A stretch of DNA of 64,000 nucleotides, taken from Candidatus Paraprochloron terpiosi LD05 (GTDB lineage Bacteria > Cyanobacteriota > Cyanobacteriia > Cyanobacteriales > Prochloraceae). Position numbers and translations under genes: made by a program. The stretch covers positions 806,001 through 870,000 of the forward strand of contig CP073341.1 of NCBI GenBank assembly GCA_018141785.1. Direction: 5' to 3'. Positions 1 to 9,727 of the stretch are shown here, in pieces. The stretch's first letter is position 1, and each line of letters begins with the position of its first letter. The notes below the pieces were generated by a model. The model worked only from the letters and a program-made list of their open reading frames with translations, was not told where the DNA came from and searched no databases.

Positions 1-1
1 G

Positions 2-475
2 GGTTATCCTTATATAGTAGATGGTGTCAATGCAGACGATCTGCAAGATTATCGCCCTGGAATTCAAGCAGCACAAGAAAGGGGGGTGCGATCGCCTCTC
101 GCGGAAGTAGGGGTAACCAAACCAGAGGTACGACAAATCGCCCAAGAATTAGGACTTCCTTGGTGGGATAAACCCGCTCAACCCTGTCTCAGTTCTCGTT
201 TTCCCTACGGGGAAGAAATTACTATCGCCAAATTGCAACGAGTAGGAAGGGCGGAAATGTATCTCCGGCGACAAGGTTGGCAAAACCTTCGTGTCCGTTC
301 TGAAGGAGACACTGCAAGGATCGAGTTACCCCCAGAACAAATCCAGGAATTTGTGGTGGCCAACGATTTGCCAGAACTGGTAGAGGCATTTCAAGCCTAT
401 GGCTTTCTTTATGTTACCTTGGATTTAGAAGGCTATCGCAGCGGTAAACTGAATCGAGTGCTCAAAGCTGTTTAA
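2..475 (+). CDS. larE: LarE-type ATP-dependent sacrificial sulfur transferase, C-terminal part
   Basis: The open frame enters from the left edge in frame 2, so the gene is 5'-truncated by the window. The visible 157 residues match the C-terminal half of the LarE/PP-loop family: a D-G-V-N-A-D-D segment, then R-S-P-L-A-E-V-G-V-T-K, then the cysteine-containing K-P-A-Q-P-C-L-S-S-R-F-P-Y-G block. LarE adenylates a pyridinium carboxylate and gives up sulfur during synthesis of the nickel-pincer cofactor of lactate racemase; cyanobacterial members are common and their substrate is less certain. The PP-loop ATP site lies outside the window. The stop is 9 bases before the next gene, suggesting co-transcription. 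Confidence 0.85.
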   Translation, partial: GYPYIVDGVNADDLQDYRPGIQAAQERGVRSPLAEVGVTKPEVRQIAQELGLPWWDKPAQPCLSSRFPYGEEITIAKLQRVGRAEMYLRRQGWQNLRVRSEGDTARIELPPEQIQEFVVANDLPELVEAFQAYGFLYVTLDLEGYRSGKLNRVLKAV

Positions 476-483
476 TAAATTAA

Positions 484-1275
484 ATGAAAGAACCACTATA
501 TCTTTTTTTGCTCGCTCTCAATAATTCTGGATCTACCGCATTCATCAAATTTCTCAATACATCTCCAAATACTAGTATGTTAACCTCTAATGGTGAAGGT
601 CAATGGTTGCCCCCAGTTCAGAAAATTATGCGGGAGCGACCATGGGATCCCACGAGGGAAATGCCTTGGGAATTTATTCAAGCAAAGTATCTGGAAAAAT
701 GGAACCATAATTCAAAAATTCTCTTAGAAAAATCTCCCCCCAATCTACTTAGAGCAAAATCGATTCAAAAGGTTTTTCCGGGAGTAAAATTTATCGTTAT
801 GAATCGCAATCGCTATGCACAATGCTCTAGTTGCTTTTTCCGGTATCATAAAACCCAGTTGTTGTGGAAAAAGAGCGTAAAAGGAAAGATTAAATCATTA
901 CTAAACATAGCGGATGAACATAATAACAGTAAAAAAAAAATACCCAAAGGGTTTTCTGAAATAGCATCTGAATGGCTATTCAAAAGCGAATATCAGAAAT
1001 ATAATCTAGAAACGTTAAACAATGTGATGCAAATTAGTTATGAAGAGTTTGCGCAAGATCCAATAGCTACTAAACACAAAATGCTTGAATTTTGCCCGGA
1101 ACTGGAAACCCTGGATATCCCAGATAAATTACATGTGAAAGATAGAGTGTCCCATATAAGGAATTTTAACCAAGAACAAATTGAGGAATTAAAAAAAGAA
1201 GATCTCCAGGCAATTTCTGATGTTTTGCGCTCAAGACTTGACTTATTAGATTATTTCGGTTATGAGTTAATATAA
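484..1275 (+). CDS. Sulfotransferase-family protein
   Basis: A 263-residue protein with a sulfotransferase layout. Near the N-terminus, L-L-A-L-N-N-S-G-S-T-A-F resembles the PAPS 5'-phosphosulfate loop. Further on, L-L-E-K-S-P-P-N-L-L-R followed by F-P-G-V-K-F-I-V-M-N-R-N-R-Y matches the central strand with the 3'-phosphate-binding region. The family transfers sulfuryl groups from PAPS to hydroxyls or amines of small molecules, sugars or proteins; the acceptor here is unknown. It starts 9 bases after larE, so it may share its transcript. AT content looks higher than in the flanking genes, which could mean acquisition. Confidence 0.7.
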   Translation: MKEPLYLFLLALNNSGSTAFIKFLNTSPNTSMLTSNGEGQWLPPVQKIMRERPWDPTREMPWEFIQAKYLEKWNHNSKILLEKSPPNLLRAKSIQKVFPGVKFIVMNRNRYAQCSSCFFRYHKTQLLWKKSVKGKIKSLLNIADEHNNSKKKIPKGFSEIASEWLFKSEYQKYNLETLNNVMQISYEEFAQDPIATKHKMLEFCPELETLDIPDKLHVKDRVSHIRNFNQEQIEELKKEDLQAISDVLRSRLDLLDYFGYELI

Positions 1276-1307
1276 TATTGCTATATATTAGGGAGAAGAA
1301 ACCGAGA

Positions 1308-1787
1308 ATGGACGAAAAAGCGAAAAAGACAATGCTGCGGAAGATTCCCCATGGTCTTTACATTTGCGGAGTCAAAGAAGGGGAGAAAATCAATGGCTTT
1401 ACGGTGAGTTGGTTGATGCAGTCTTCCTTTAATCCACCTCTGGTCATAAATTGCATTAAGCAAGATTCTGGTTCCCATGCTATGGTAAAAAAGAGTGGAG
1501 TATTTGCCATTAGTTTCCTAGAAGAGGGACAAAAAGACCTAGCGGCGAAGTTTTTCCAGCCTAAGCGCCGAGTGGGCAACAAATTGGAGGATGTGGAATT
1601 TTACCCAGGGGACGCCACGGGCTGTCCCATTATTACCGATTCTCTCGGTTATATTGAATGTAAAGTAGTGGGTACAGTGGAAGAAGGAGACCACACAGTT
1701 TTTGTCGGTGAAGTAATTGGTGCGGGTATCCACCGGGAAGGCAAGCAATTGCTACTGGAAACAACAGGTTGGCACTATGGTGGTTAG
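1308..1787 (+). CDS. Flavin reductase-like (FMN-binding split barrel) protein
   Basis: About 159 residues of the flavin reductase / DIM6-NTAB fold: I-P-H-G-L-Y-I-C-G near the start, N-G-F-T-V-S-W-L-M-Q-S-S-F-N-P-P as the FMN-binding segment, and a C-terminal H-T-V-F-V-G-E-V-I strand. Such proteins reduce free FMN/FAD with NAD(P)H or carry a bound flavin; in cyanobacteria similar domains also occur at the C-terminus of flavodiiron proteins. ATG 1308 was chosen because a GGGAG ribosome site lies at about 1291; an upstream TTG (1278) in the same frame is possible. Intron A begins only 21 bases after the stop. Confidence 0.8.
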   Translation: MDEKAKKTMLRKIPHGLYICGVKEGEKINGFTVSWLMQSSFNPPLVINCIKQDSGSHAMVKKSGVFAISFLEEGQKDLAAKFFQPKRRVGNKLEDVEFYPGDATGCPIITDSLGYIECKVVGTVEEGDHTVFVGEVIGAGIHREGKQLLLETTGWHYGG

Positions 1788-2556
1788 ACTTAAAGAGTGG
1801 GTTACAATGTGCGGCTCGATCAAGCGCGAAAGTCGCGGCGTAATGCCAAACATAAGCTAGGGCCTGGTTTCCGGGACATCGGAGGCTAATAATCTAAGCC
1901 TAGAAATGGGCTGAAAACAGACCAAAACTGATTCCTATCTGAACGTGAGACCCGCCAGAAATGGTGAGAAATCGCGAGGGGAATTAGGGAACCTGAATAA
2001 GATTACCGAACCCCTAAGGTAGTGATTACCGAACCTTGACAACTGAATGAACTATGAGAGTGAGGGCACGGCTGGAAATCGTGTAACCAAGCCTCTCCCG
2101 TGAAGGAATCACGTGAATCCCCTGCTCCTGCGCAGCCGCGCCCTCCGGGCTGGCCACCGTGAGGTTAATCACCAGGCGGAAGCTGGCAACAGGGCGGAAC
2201 TACCCAAAGCCGAACGGTTAGGCGGCGGACCGCTAACAGGGAGGATACCGGGATAACTTAACGTGAATCATCTGAGAAAAGACCTAACCTGCGACACTGT
2301 CGGAAGGCCGTTATACACGACAGAAGAGACGCAGAAAGAAACTCGCGGAACGAAGTTGTAGGCATCCGCACTCCTGAGTTGGCGATGGGTCAAAGGATGA
2401 GTCCCAAGGGTTCGCAACAATAGTTCGTTCGGAACGAGTAGAAACTCGCTCAACTTCCACTGAAGCAGGGGATTCCAAGCCCAACATGTGATGTGGTGGG
2501 GTCGCCTGATTAACGGCCTATCGGAAGGGCGAGGGTAAGAAGGGCGTAACTGCCCG

Positions 2557-3506
2557 AAGGTTTCTAAAGAGAAGAAGCCCAATGTAATTAGTAGAGCGAT
2601 TAATGGAGCAAACCAGTGAACATCACTAACCAAACTCCAATCGAATACCGCAGTCTGAGAGACTTACAACTCCACCTAGCAATATTTCTGCGGGCGCGAG
2701 GAATAAGTCTGCGGGCTGACGATGTCTGGAAAGACCTACCGTGGAAGCGATTCCGGGGTCAGGTATTTCGGTTACAGCGGTGTATCTTCAAAGCGCATGC
2801 ATAACAATCAAAAAGCTAAGGTCAAACGCTTACAACGGCTCTTGCTTCAGAGTCGTGCAGCCCAGAGCTAGGGCCGTCAAACAAGTAACACAGCGAAAAT
2901 CTTGGGCGTAAGACCCCCGGAGTTGATGGCAAAACCGCACTCTCCACTAGGGAGCGTCTAGTGTTATGTCAGAAGTTGAATAAGCACTGGCACCATTGGA
3001 GACACCAACAACTAAGAAGGGTAAACATCCCCAAGCCTAACGGCAAAACACGGGGTTTAGGCATCCCTACAATGGCTGACCGGGCGTGGCAAGCGTTGCT
3101 CAAGTTAGCAGCGGAGCCAGCCTATGAAGCAACTGCCGGGGAGAGGAGCTAAGGCTTCCGGCCCGGTCGCTGTACTGCGGACGCACAACAGCTGATTTTT
3201 ACGAATCTCAGCAGCAAAGGTAACGGGAAAGCAAAGAAAGTGCTGGAAACAGACATCAGTAAGTGCTTCGATGAAATTGACCACGAGGTCATGCTCAGAG
3301 GGGTGGTCCTGCCCAAAGAAGCCCTCAAGGGTCTCAGATATGCTGTGAAAGCAGGCGTCCGTGGAGAATATCCCTCTAGTATTAAGGGCACGCCCCAAGG
3401 CGGGGTCATCTCGCCTTTACTAGCTAATATAGCCTTAGACGGGTTTGAAGAATGCGGGTCCAATCAAAACTCCCGGAAGTTGTTTGGGAGAAATGGTCGC
3501 GGCATT
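2557..3506 (+). pseudogene. Intron A maturase, 5' part (broken)
   Basis: Remnant of the reverse transcriptase/maturase also encoded by introns E and F. The ATG at the E/F start is AAG here (2557), followed by in-frame stops. An open piece at 2616-2804 matches the N-terminal region, then a frameshift follows. At 3150 a TAA replaces the tyrosine codon in the E-R-S-Y-G-F-R-P motif. The last piece, 3240-3506, encodes L-E-T-D-I-S-K-C-F-D-E-I and the P-Q-G-G-V-I-S-P-L-L block, and stops exactly at the intron B1 insertion, just before the catalytic Y-A-D-D. Confidence 0.9.
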
Positions 3507-3952
3507 GTTCGGGTCGAAGGAGTGGTCACCCACCCCAGCTCCCTTTCAGAACCGTGCATGAAACTTTCGCCTCACACGGCTCCTATGACCTGTGGATTGA
3601 AACCTACCGCAAAAGGTAGAAAAATCCAATTGATTGCCTCTATCTAGTTTGGTACTAGGGGTTGTGGCAATCTTCGCCTTGAATACTGTCCATTAGAGTC
3701 GAGGGAGATGTTACCACCTCGCCCCTCTCCTACGAACTGTACGTGAGACTTTCACCTCATACAGCTCAGGTGCTTCTAACGGCGCTTTTGCGAGAGTCCA
3801 TCCTTAATACGCTTGCGATGTATTGCTTGCGCCTGGTGACATTCTCGATGGAGAGCAACCAGGTTCTTACGTTTCCAGTTGTTATGGTTGCCATCTATGT
3901 GATGCAATTCCACGGCACCATCCATCTCCATGAACTTTCGGTTGCAATGCAA

Positions 3953-3982
3953 CCTGCTCAGGCGCGGCTGCGCAGGAGCAGG
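3953..3982. repeat. 30-base GC-rich hairpin (CCTGCTC…GAGCAGG family)
   Basis: Inverted repeat with arms CCTGCTC and GAGCAGG around a GGCGCGGCTGCGC centre. Intron E has no such element here: the hairpin replaces part of the HNH coding sequence. The same element is at 10977-11006, 19233-19262 and 40494-40523. Confidence 0.85.
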
Positions 3983-4158
3983 CATTTGCCCTTCTGTCGT
4001 TTAATGGCGTCGGCGGTTGGGCCACTATATAGCTTGGAATTCCGACCGACCCAATAGGTTAAGTTCCCATCGAAGGGTGAGGCATCACCTTTGACCATCA
4101 CGTGTTTATTGACTTTCCTGGGAACTGCTGGGAAAGCTTTCTTTATCTGCTCTGATGT

Positions 4159-4177
4159 GAGCGCGCGAGGCGCGCTC
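4159..4177. repeat. 19-base perfect hairpin (GAGCGCGC-GAG-GCGCGCTC)
   Basis: Perfect inverted repeat replacing about a dozen bases of the intron C maturase gene relative to introns E and F. It occurs at the homologous codon in intron D (12490-12508), implying a common ancestor for C and D. Confidence 0.85.
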
Positions 4178-5269
4178 CTAAGGGTTTACCCTTGATAGCC
4201 AGACGTCTTGCTTTCTCAGCTTCCTTAATCGCCATCCTGCGTTTTTCAGCCCTCAATTTACGCCAAACCCAGTGATTGAGCGACCATAGTGAGTGCTTGC
4301 TCATATCGCAGTTTGTGTGATACTGCCTCCAGCCTCGGACTTGTGACTCTATCCTTTTCAGGCGAGCTTCCGTGGTTGCACCACTTCTCCAAGTAGCTTT
4401 AACCTTGGCCTTTATGTCTGCATAATTCTCCCAACTCGGTGTAGATTTGAAGACTCCACGGGAGTTGACACGGAAGTGCCACCCCAAGAAGTCGAACCCA
4501 TCCGTAGCTTTCCTCACCTTAGTCTTAGTTTCGTTAATTCTTAGCCCTCTGGACTTCAGAAATTCGTCGATATCCTCCCGTAACCGTTGGATGTCGGTTT
4601 CTGGTTTACAGATAAAGACCGCGTCATCTGCGTAACGAATACCCCTTATTGACGGTCTTGACCGTTGTCTTTTCCATTGGTCTGACCCTAGGTTCTCAAA
4701 TCCATCTAGGGCGATATTGGCCAGTAGTGGCGAGATAACCCCGCCTTGAGGTGTGCCCTTAATACTGGAGGGATATTCACCACGGACGCCCGCCTTTATT
4801 GCTATCCTGAGTCCCTTTAAGGCTTCGGTTGGTAAGACTGCTTTCTTGAGCATTACCTGGTGGTCTATCTCGTCAAAGCATTTGCTGATATCTGTTTCCA
4901 GAATCCACTTGTCTTTGCCATTTACTTGGCTCTTTAGGTTGTCGAAAATTAGCTTTTGTGCGTCCGCAGTACAGCGACCGGGTCTGAAGCCGTAGCTCCT
5001 TTCTCCGGCAGTTGCCTCATAGGCAGGCTCGGCTGCTAACTTGAGCAATGCTTGCCACGCCCGGTCGGCCATTGTCGGGATGCCTAATCCCCTTGTCTTA
5101 CCGTTAGGCTTGGGGATATTTACCCTTCTCAGTTGCTGGTGTTTCCAGTGGTACCAGTGCTTATTCAGCCTTTGACACAACACTAGACGCTCTCTGGTGG
5201 AGAGTGCTATTTTCCCATCAACTCCGGGGGACTTACGCCCTGTATTTAACTGTGTTACTTGTTTGACGG

Positions 5270-5294
5270 CCCCCGGCATCCTCGATGGCGGGGG
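5270..5294. repeat. 25-base hairpin (CCCCCGGCATC…GATGGCGGGGG family)
   Basis: Imperfect palindrome marking the point where about 180 bases of the intron C maturase are missing. Relatives are at 8166-8190, 11196-11220, 19664-19688, 38412-38436 and 53282-53308. Confidence 0.85.
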
Positions 5295-6524
5295 CTAAGT
5301 GGAGTTTCAAGGCTTTCAGACTGCGGTATTCGATTGAAGCCTGTTTAGTGATATTCACAGTTTTGACCTCATTAATCGCTCTGATAATTACATTGGGTCT
5401 CTTCTCTGTAGAAACCATCAGGCAGTTACGCCCTCTCTTACCCTCGCTTTTCCGATAGGCCGTTAATCAGACGACCCCACCACTTTCCGTGGAAGTTAAG
5501 CGAGTTTTTACTCGTTGGGAAAGAACTATTGCTACGAACCCTTGGGACTCATCCATTGACCTATCACCAACTCAGGAATGCAGGTTGCTGAGACTGGACT
5601 TGCGAGTTTCTTTCGGTGTTTCTTCTGTCGTCTGTAACGGCCTTCCGACAGTGTCAAAACTTAGGTCTTTTCTCAGATGATTCACGTTAAGTTATCCCGG
5701 TGTTCTCCCTGTTAGCGGAAGTATCTCTGCCTAACCGTTTGGCCGCACTTTACCGCCCTGCTGCCAGCTTCTGCCTGGTGATTAACCTCACAGTGGCCAG
5801 ATAAGGATTCACGTGATTCCCTCACGGGAGGGGCTTTCACCCTCATAGTTCATTCAGTTGTCAAGGTTCGGTAGTCCTATATAGGAATCGTTTTGTCCGT
5901 TTTCAGCCCCTTTCGGGTAGCTTAGATTATCGGAGACGCTGTCCCGGAACCCTGCTCCTGCTTATGTTTGGCTTACGCCGCGACTTTCACAGGAAACGAG
6001 CCGCACAGTCTCAGTTTTTGCTGGTTCCTACTCGGATTTAACGGGAGCCTAAAATTCGGATTATATTCCTACTCGGCGTCATCTTACCCTGACCTGAAAT
6101 TCGGAACTAGGGTTATCCCTTCATACCGAGTCGCCCCGGCGTATCTGTTTTATGGCATTTAGCCTGGGCATCTCCTACTGGGTAGTAAATAGCTCTCGGT
6201 CATTGCGGGCAATTGTTTAGCAGCGTGGCTTTCGTTCCCGCGTCCTATCCGAATGGCCTTGATAGAAGTATGCCTGCCCTCCCTCTCCGGGTACCACCCC
6301 TGGGAGAAAGAACCATTCGTTTTTCCTCGTTCCAAATCAGGAATTGTTCTGAACCTTTAGGTCTCACCAATTCGCCCACCGACCCCCTAGGAATGCTGCT
6401 ATTTCCCCCTAAACGCAGCAGGGTTTTGGTTATCGGTTAGGAAGCCCATTAAGGAGGTCCCCCCCCAAACTAAACGCTGTACTCCTACGGATTAGACGCT
6501 TTTTCCGGTGAGTGCGTACCTATT

Positions 6525-7317
6525 GTCGAGATAGGTAGACCCTTACAGGTTTTCCCCCTCACAGTACCGGGCGTGCAAGTTTCCAAGCACCCGGCTCCTG
6601 GTGTATCATCTTACTTGCTGGCGCGTTTACTCCTCATTTCTGACATCGGCTTTCAGGTCTCATCCAAATTGGGCTTTGAGTCCTTAAATTCCAACCTCCT
6701 CTCCATTGACGTTTGCCCTACGCCTCTAACTTATAAGGAGCATTGAGTTTCAAGTTCCAATTTTCGGATTACAAATCCTCTTGCGTTCGGATTTGCAGTT
6801 ACGTTTCACCCTCTCCTACGTCAGCCTATCTGCTGGGTTATTGATTCCCCTGAACTTTCGTCCTAGCAGCATTCGCTTTTTAGGAGAGTCCTTTCTCCCC
6901 AGGGAGTTGGTACAGATTACTCCTTTCCTACTGGTCGAGACCAGACCCTGTGGAGGTTAACTCGTTCCACAATAGTTAGATACGTCTGACGGCGGGCTGC
7001 TCTATACCCCGGCGGTGAGGTGTCTACATGATGACCCTAGAAGTCCATCTTTCTCATATACCGCATACCGTTTTGGTTAGAGTGTTTCAGTTGGGCTTTC
7101 ACTCTTCCAGGTTAACGAGGCTGCAAGCTTCGCTTTATGCTCACCATATCAGACTTTCCCTAGGCCGCTACCACCATCGGACTAATAGTAACTTAGCCAT
7201 TTAACCCTCTAGCTGTGAAACCTCCTCATTACTGTTGAGGCTCCTTCGGGCGGGAACCGGGGAAGACACTCCCCATGGGGCTTTCACCCACTAATTACTG
7301 CGACTTTCGAGCCGCAC
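6525..7317 (-). mobile_element. ORF-less group II intron B' nested in intron B1
   Basis: Minus strand, 793 bases. The 5' end GTGCGGCTCG is at 7317; domain V at 6564-6597 (GAGCCGGGTGC…GCCCGGTAC); the 3' end is CTATCTCGAC at 6525. Its ends match D' (9728-10574), a third intron family in this window. Removing it joins CAACAGGTATCCTAGA to AATAGGTACGC, which fits the uninterrupted B2 sequence. No protein-coding frame is present, so splicing would need a maturase in trans. It lies about 300 bases from B1's 5' end, probably in domain I. Confidence 0.85.
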
Positions 7318-7617
7318 TCTAGGATACCTGTTGACCATGGGTTCTCCTCATTAGCGGCAGTGTCACTTTCGTGTCTGATTCCGCCCTGTTCCCAGCATCA
7401 CGCCCCGGAGGCTAACCCGGCGAGCCTGCTTGAATTCACAGTTGCGTGTGGGCAGGTAAAGATTCGCTTATCCCTTAAGCGGTTGGACTTGGGTTACTGA
7501 TTACCGACCAGCTCCTCACCAACATTCCTGATTTAGTTGTCAAGGTACAGTGTACCTAGCCTGGGGTTATATCATTTGGCTATTAAGCCGCGACTTTTCG
7601 CCCAGAACGAGTCGCCC

Positions 7618-8486
7618 AGGGGAATCCGTTACGCTGACGACGCAGTCTTTATCCTAAAACCAGACGCCGACCTCAAACGGTTAAGAGCGGATATTGGTGA
7701 GTTCTTAAAATCCAGAGGGTTAAAGATAAACGAAGCTAAGACCAAGGTGAGTAAAGCTAGGGATGGATTCGATTTCCTGGGATGGCGCTTCCGCGTTAAT
7801 TCCCGTGGAGTCTTTAAGTCCACACCGAGTTCCGAGAATTATGCAGGCATTAAGACCAAGATTAAGGAAACCTGGAAATCTGGGTTGTCCACTGAACTAC
7901 GGCTGAAGAGGATTGCGGCTCAGGTTCGAGGTTGGAGGCAATATCACAAAAGCTGCGATATGAAGAAGCACTCTCTATGGCCACACGAAAACTGGATGTG
8001 GCATAAGTTGAGGGCTGAAAAGCGTAGGATGGCTACTATTGAAGCTGAGAAGGCACTCTCTATGGCCACTAGAGGCAAAACGCCGATTAAAGGGGCCGCA
8101 AAGCGCCAGCTCACATCAGAGCAGGTAAGGAAAGCCTTCCCAAGTGTTCCCTGGAAAGTGAATGGCCTCGGCATTGATTAATGGCGGGGGTCAAAGGTGA
8201 TGCCTCACCCTACAATGGCGATGTACGTTATTGGGTTGGCCGGAATTCTAAGCTATATAGCGGGCCAACCGCTGAAGCAATTAAGCGACAGAAGGGCAAA
8301 TGTCAGCACTGCAACCGATTGTTTATGGAGATGGATGGAGCCGTGGAGTTGCACCACATCGATGGCAACCATAACAACTGGAAACGTAAGAATCTAGTTG
8401 CCCTCCACCGTGAGTGTCACCAGGCGCAAGCAATACATCGCAAGCGTATTAAGGACGGTCAATGTCAGCGCGCCGTAAAGGCATAG
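7618..8486 (+). pseudogene. Intron A maturase, 3' part (broken)
   Basis: Resumes with R-G-I-R-Y-A-D-D-A-V-F, the catalytic block of the reverse transcriptase, and continues through the thumb/domain X region to W-K-V-N-G at about 8165. A palindrome (8166-8190) then shifts the frame. The HNH nuclease domain follows in another frame (8181-8486), with paired cysteines (C-Q-H-C) and E-L-H-H-I-D-G-N-H-N-N-W. Codon phase on the two sides of the B1 insertion is preserved, so the interruption is a clean intron insertion into an already decaying gene. Confidence 0.88.
8166..8190. repeat. Degenerate 25-base hairpin (GGCAT…ATGGCGGGGG)
   Basis: Same family as 5270-5294, with a TGATTA loop. It replaces the maturase codons between the W-K-V-N and G-D-A-S-P segments and shifts the frame into the HNH domain. 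Confidence 0.65.
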
Positions 8487-8600
8487 AAGCACCTGAGCTG
8501 TATGAGGTGAAAGTCTCACGTACAGTTCGTAGGAGAGGGGCGAGCTGCGCGGCAGCTCCCTCGACTCTAATAAAATTACCATTTCTACATAGGACATATT

Positions 8601-9627
8601 ATGTCGCAGAAAAAATCTGGTAAAGGTTGTTTTGGCTGTTTAACCTGTTTGGGAGCAGCTGTTTTGGTGGCGAGAGGAGCTTTTTTCTACTTCCGCGTTG
8701 TGAAGGAATCCTCATTAACCCCCATGGCTGGGGCGAAAGTGGTACCAGAAGAGGCTTTGATGACCGCTTTTATCTCGACGGAAGCAAAATCTTGAGTCCC
8801 AAGGTGACAAATTTGGCACCCCCAAAGGGCAAAAGTTAATTGGGGAAGGTATTGAAAAGTGGTCCGAAGAAATCTTAGCCTCCGCTGAACTGGATTATGA
8901 ACGAGATCTCCAATCTTGGGTGGGGAACGTCATGGTGGCTTGGTTGCCAGCCAATAGTGAAGCATGGACGAGGAATGAAGATAGCCTGCTGGTAGTAGTG
9001 GGGATTAAAAATAAGCTAGAGGCATGGAATTTTGCCAAGAAACTGAAAGAAAAAGAAGGGCAAGAATTTAAGGAGACTAAATACAAAGGAATTACTGTCT
9101 TTGAAACGAAAACTGGCACCGAGGATGTGGCGGCAGCAATCCTTGGTAATAAATTGGTTTTCTCCTCGGATCCAGATGGGGTCGAATCTGCCATCGATAC
9201 CTTTAAAGACTCACAATCTTTTGCCCGCAAAGAAGGAGCCAAAAAGCTTTTAGCCGGGAAATCGGCGGTGAAAAATCCCATTTTTAAGCTCTATGTACCT
9301 GACTATGGGGAATTGCTCACTGATGCGATCGCCATAAGTGGCACAACTTATGAGTTGACGCCGGAACTCCTGGAACAGTTGGCAGCATTAGAGTCCGTAG
9401 TAATGGGAATAGGTTTCCAGGAAGAAGGACTGCGCTTGCAAGTCTTAACTTCCTTTAATCCCGACGCCCTAAAACATGACTTCAAACCCGGTAAAAGCGA
9501 AATTGTCTCTCGATTTCCCGCTGAAACCTTCGCCTTGGTTAGTGGGAGAGAAATGAACAAGATTTGGTCCGAGATAGTAGAGCAAAGTGCAGCATTGCCA
9601 GAGTTTGAGCAAGCATTAAATCACTCT
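8601..9627 (+). pseudogene. DUF3352-family protein, exon 1 (with frameshift)
   Basis: N-terminal part of a cyanobacterial DUF3352 protein: a membrane segment near the start (L-G-A-A-V-L-V-A-R-G-A-F-F-Y-F), then V-P-E-E-A-L-M-T-A-F-I-S-T. The frame changes near 8790 (stop at 8796 in frame 3; continuation in frame 1 as F-G-T-P-K-G-Q-K-L-I-G-E-G), so one base appears to be gained or two lost. The rest follows the family to A-L-N-H-S, where intron D begins. Function of the family is unknown. It is further split by introns D and B2, so it is very probably not expressed as a whole protein. Confidence 0.8.
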
Positions 9628-9727
9628 GTGCGGCTCGTTCCTAGCAAGTAAAGTCGCGGGGTAACCCGAACGAAGCTAGGGCAAGGTTCTACTGAACCTT
9701 GATAACTGAATGAACTATGAGGGTGAC

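Larger units (their letters stand above)
3776..5418 (-). pseudogene. Intron C maturase (deleted N-terminus, frameshifted HNH)
   Basis: The start matches the intron E protein up to L-H-L-A (ORF 5418-5233). About 180 bases are then missing and a 25-base hairpin repeat (5270-5294) sits in their place, shifting the frame. The main frame (5279-4143, up to 378 residues) holds reverse-transcriptase blocks, including P-Q-G-G-V-I-S-P-L-L-A-N and R-Y-A-D-D, and maturase domain X. It runs into another hairpin (4159-4177) that shifts the frame before the HNH domain. HNH remnants with the H-H-I-D-G-N-H-N-N-W motif remain at 3776-3985, broken by a third hairpin (3953-3982). The RT core is intact in sequence, but a full protein is unlikely. 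Confidence 0.88.
3692..6006 (-). mobile_element. Group II intron C nested in intron B1
   Basis: Minus strand, 2315 bases. The 5' end GTGCGGCTCG is at 6006, domain V at 3734-3767, and the 3' end CGACTCTAAT at 3692; it belongs to the A/D/E/F family. The insertion point is about 185 bases from B1's 3' end, upstream of B1's domain V. Comparing flanks with the uninterrupted copy B2 shows host sequence continuing on both sides. It is on the same strand as B1, so C would have to splice first for B1 to fold. It carries a damaged maturase gene. Confidence 0.9.
3507..7617 (-). mobile_element. ORF-less group II intron B1 inside the intron A maturase gene
   Basis: Minus-strand intron of a second family. 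Its 3' end (CGACCCGAAC) is at 3507, with domain V at 3549-3582 (GAGCCGTGTGAGG…). Its 5' end at 7617 reads GGGCGACTCG rather than the usual GTGYG. A second copy (B2, 13285-14300) has the same ends, which fixes both boundaries. B1 carries no reverse transcriptase of its own. Its core is split into three pieces (3507-3691, 6007-6524, 7318-7617) by two further introns on its own strand. It lies antisense to host intron A and so cannot be spliced from A's transcript. Confidence 0.88.
1809..8571 (+). mobile_element. Group II intron A, carrying a nested intron stack
   Basis: The 5' end reads GTGCGGCTCG (1809) and the 3' end is a domain V at 8495-8528 (GAGCTGTATGAGG...GTACAGTTC), then domain VI, ending CGACTCTAAT at 8571. 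Both ends match introns C, D, E and F in this window. It sits between the flavin reductase and the DUF3352 gene. Removing the antisense insert at 3507-7617 rejoins the maturase frame exactly (…G-R-G-I | R-G-I-R-Y-A-D-D). The intron-encoded protein is dead (missing start, stop codons, frameshifts). The domain VI loop has been replaced by a short palindrome at 8542-8558. Confidence 0.9.

Noticed and set aside
2557..8486. Reverse transcriptase frames might be retrons or diversity-generating elements.
   Set aside because: Every RT frame lies between a group II 5' end and a domain V/VI, and the intact ones have domain X plus HNH. No template/variable repeat or msr/msd structure was seen.
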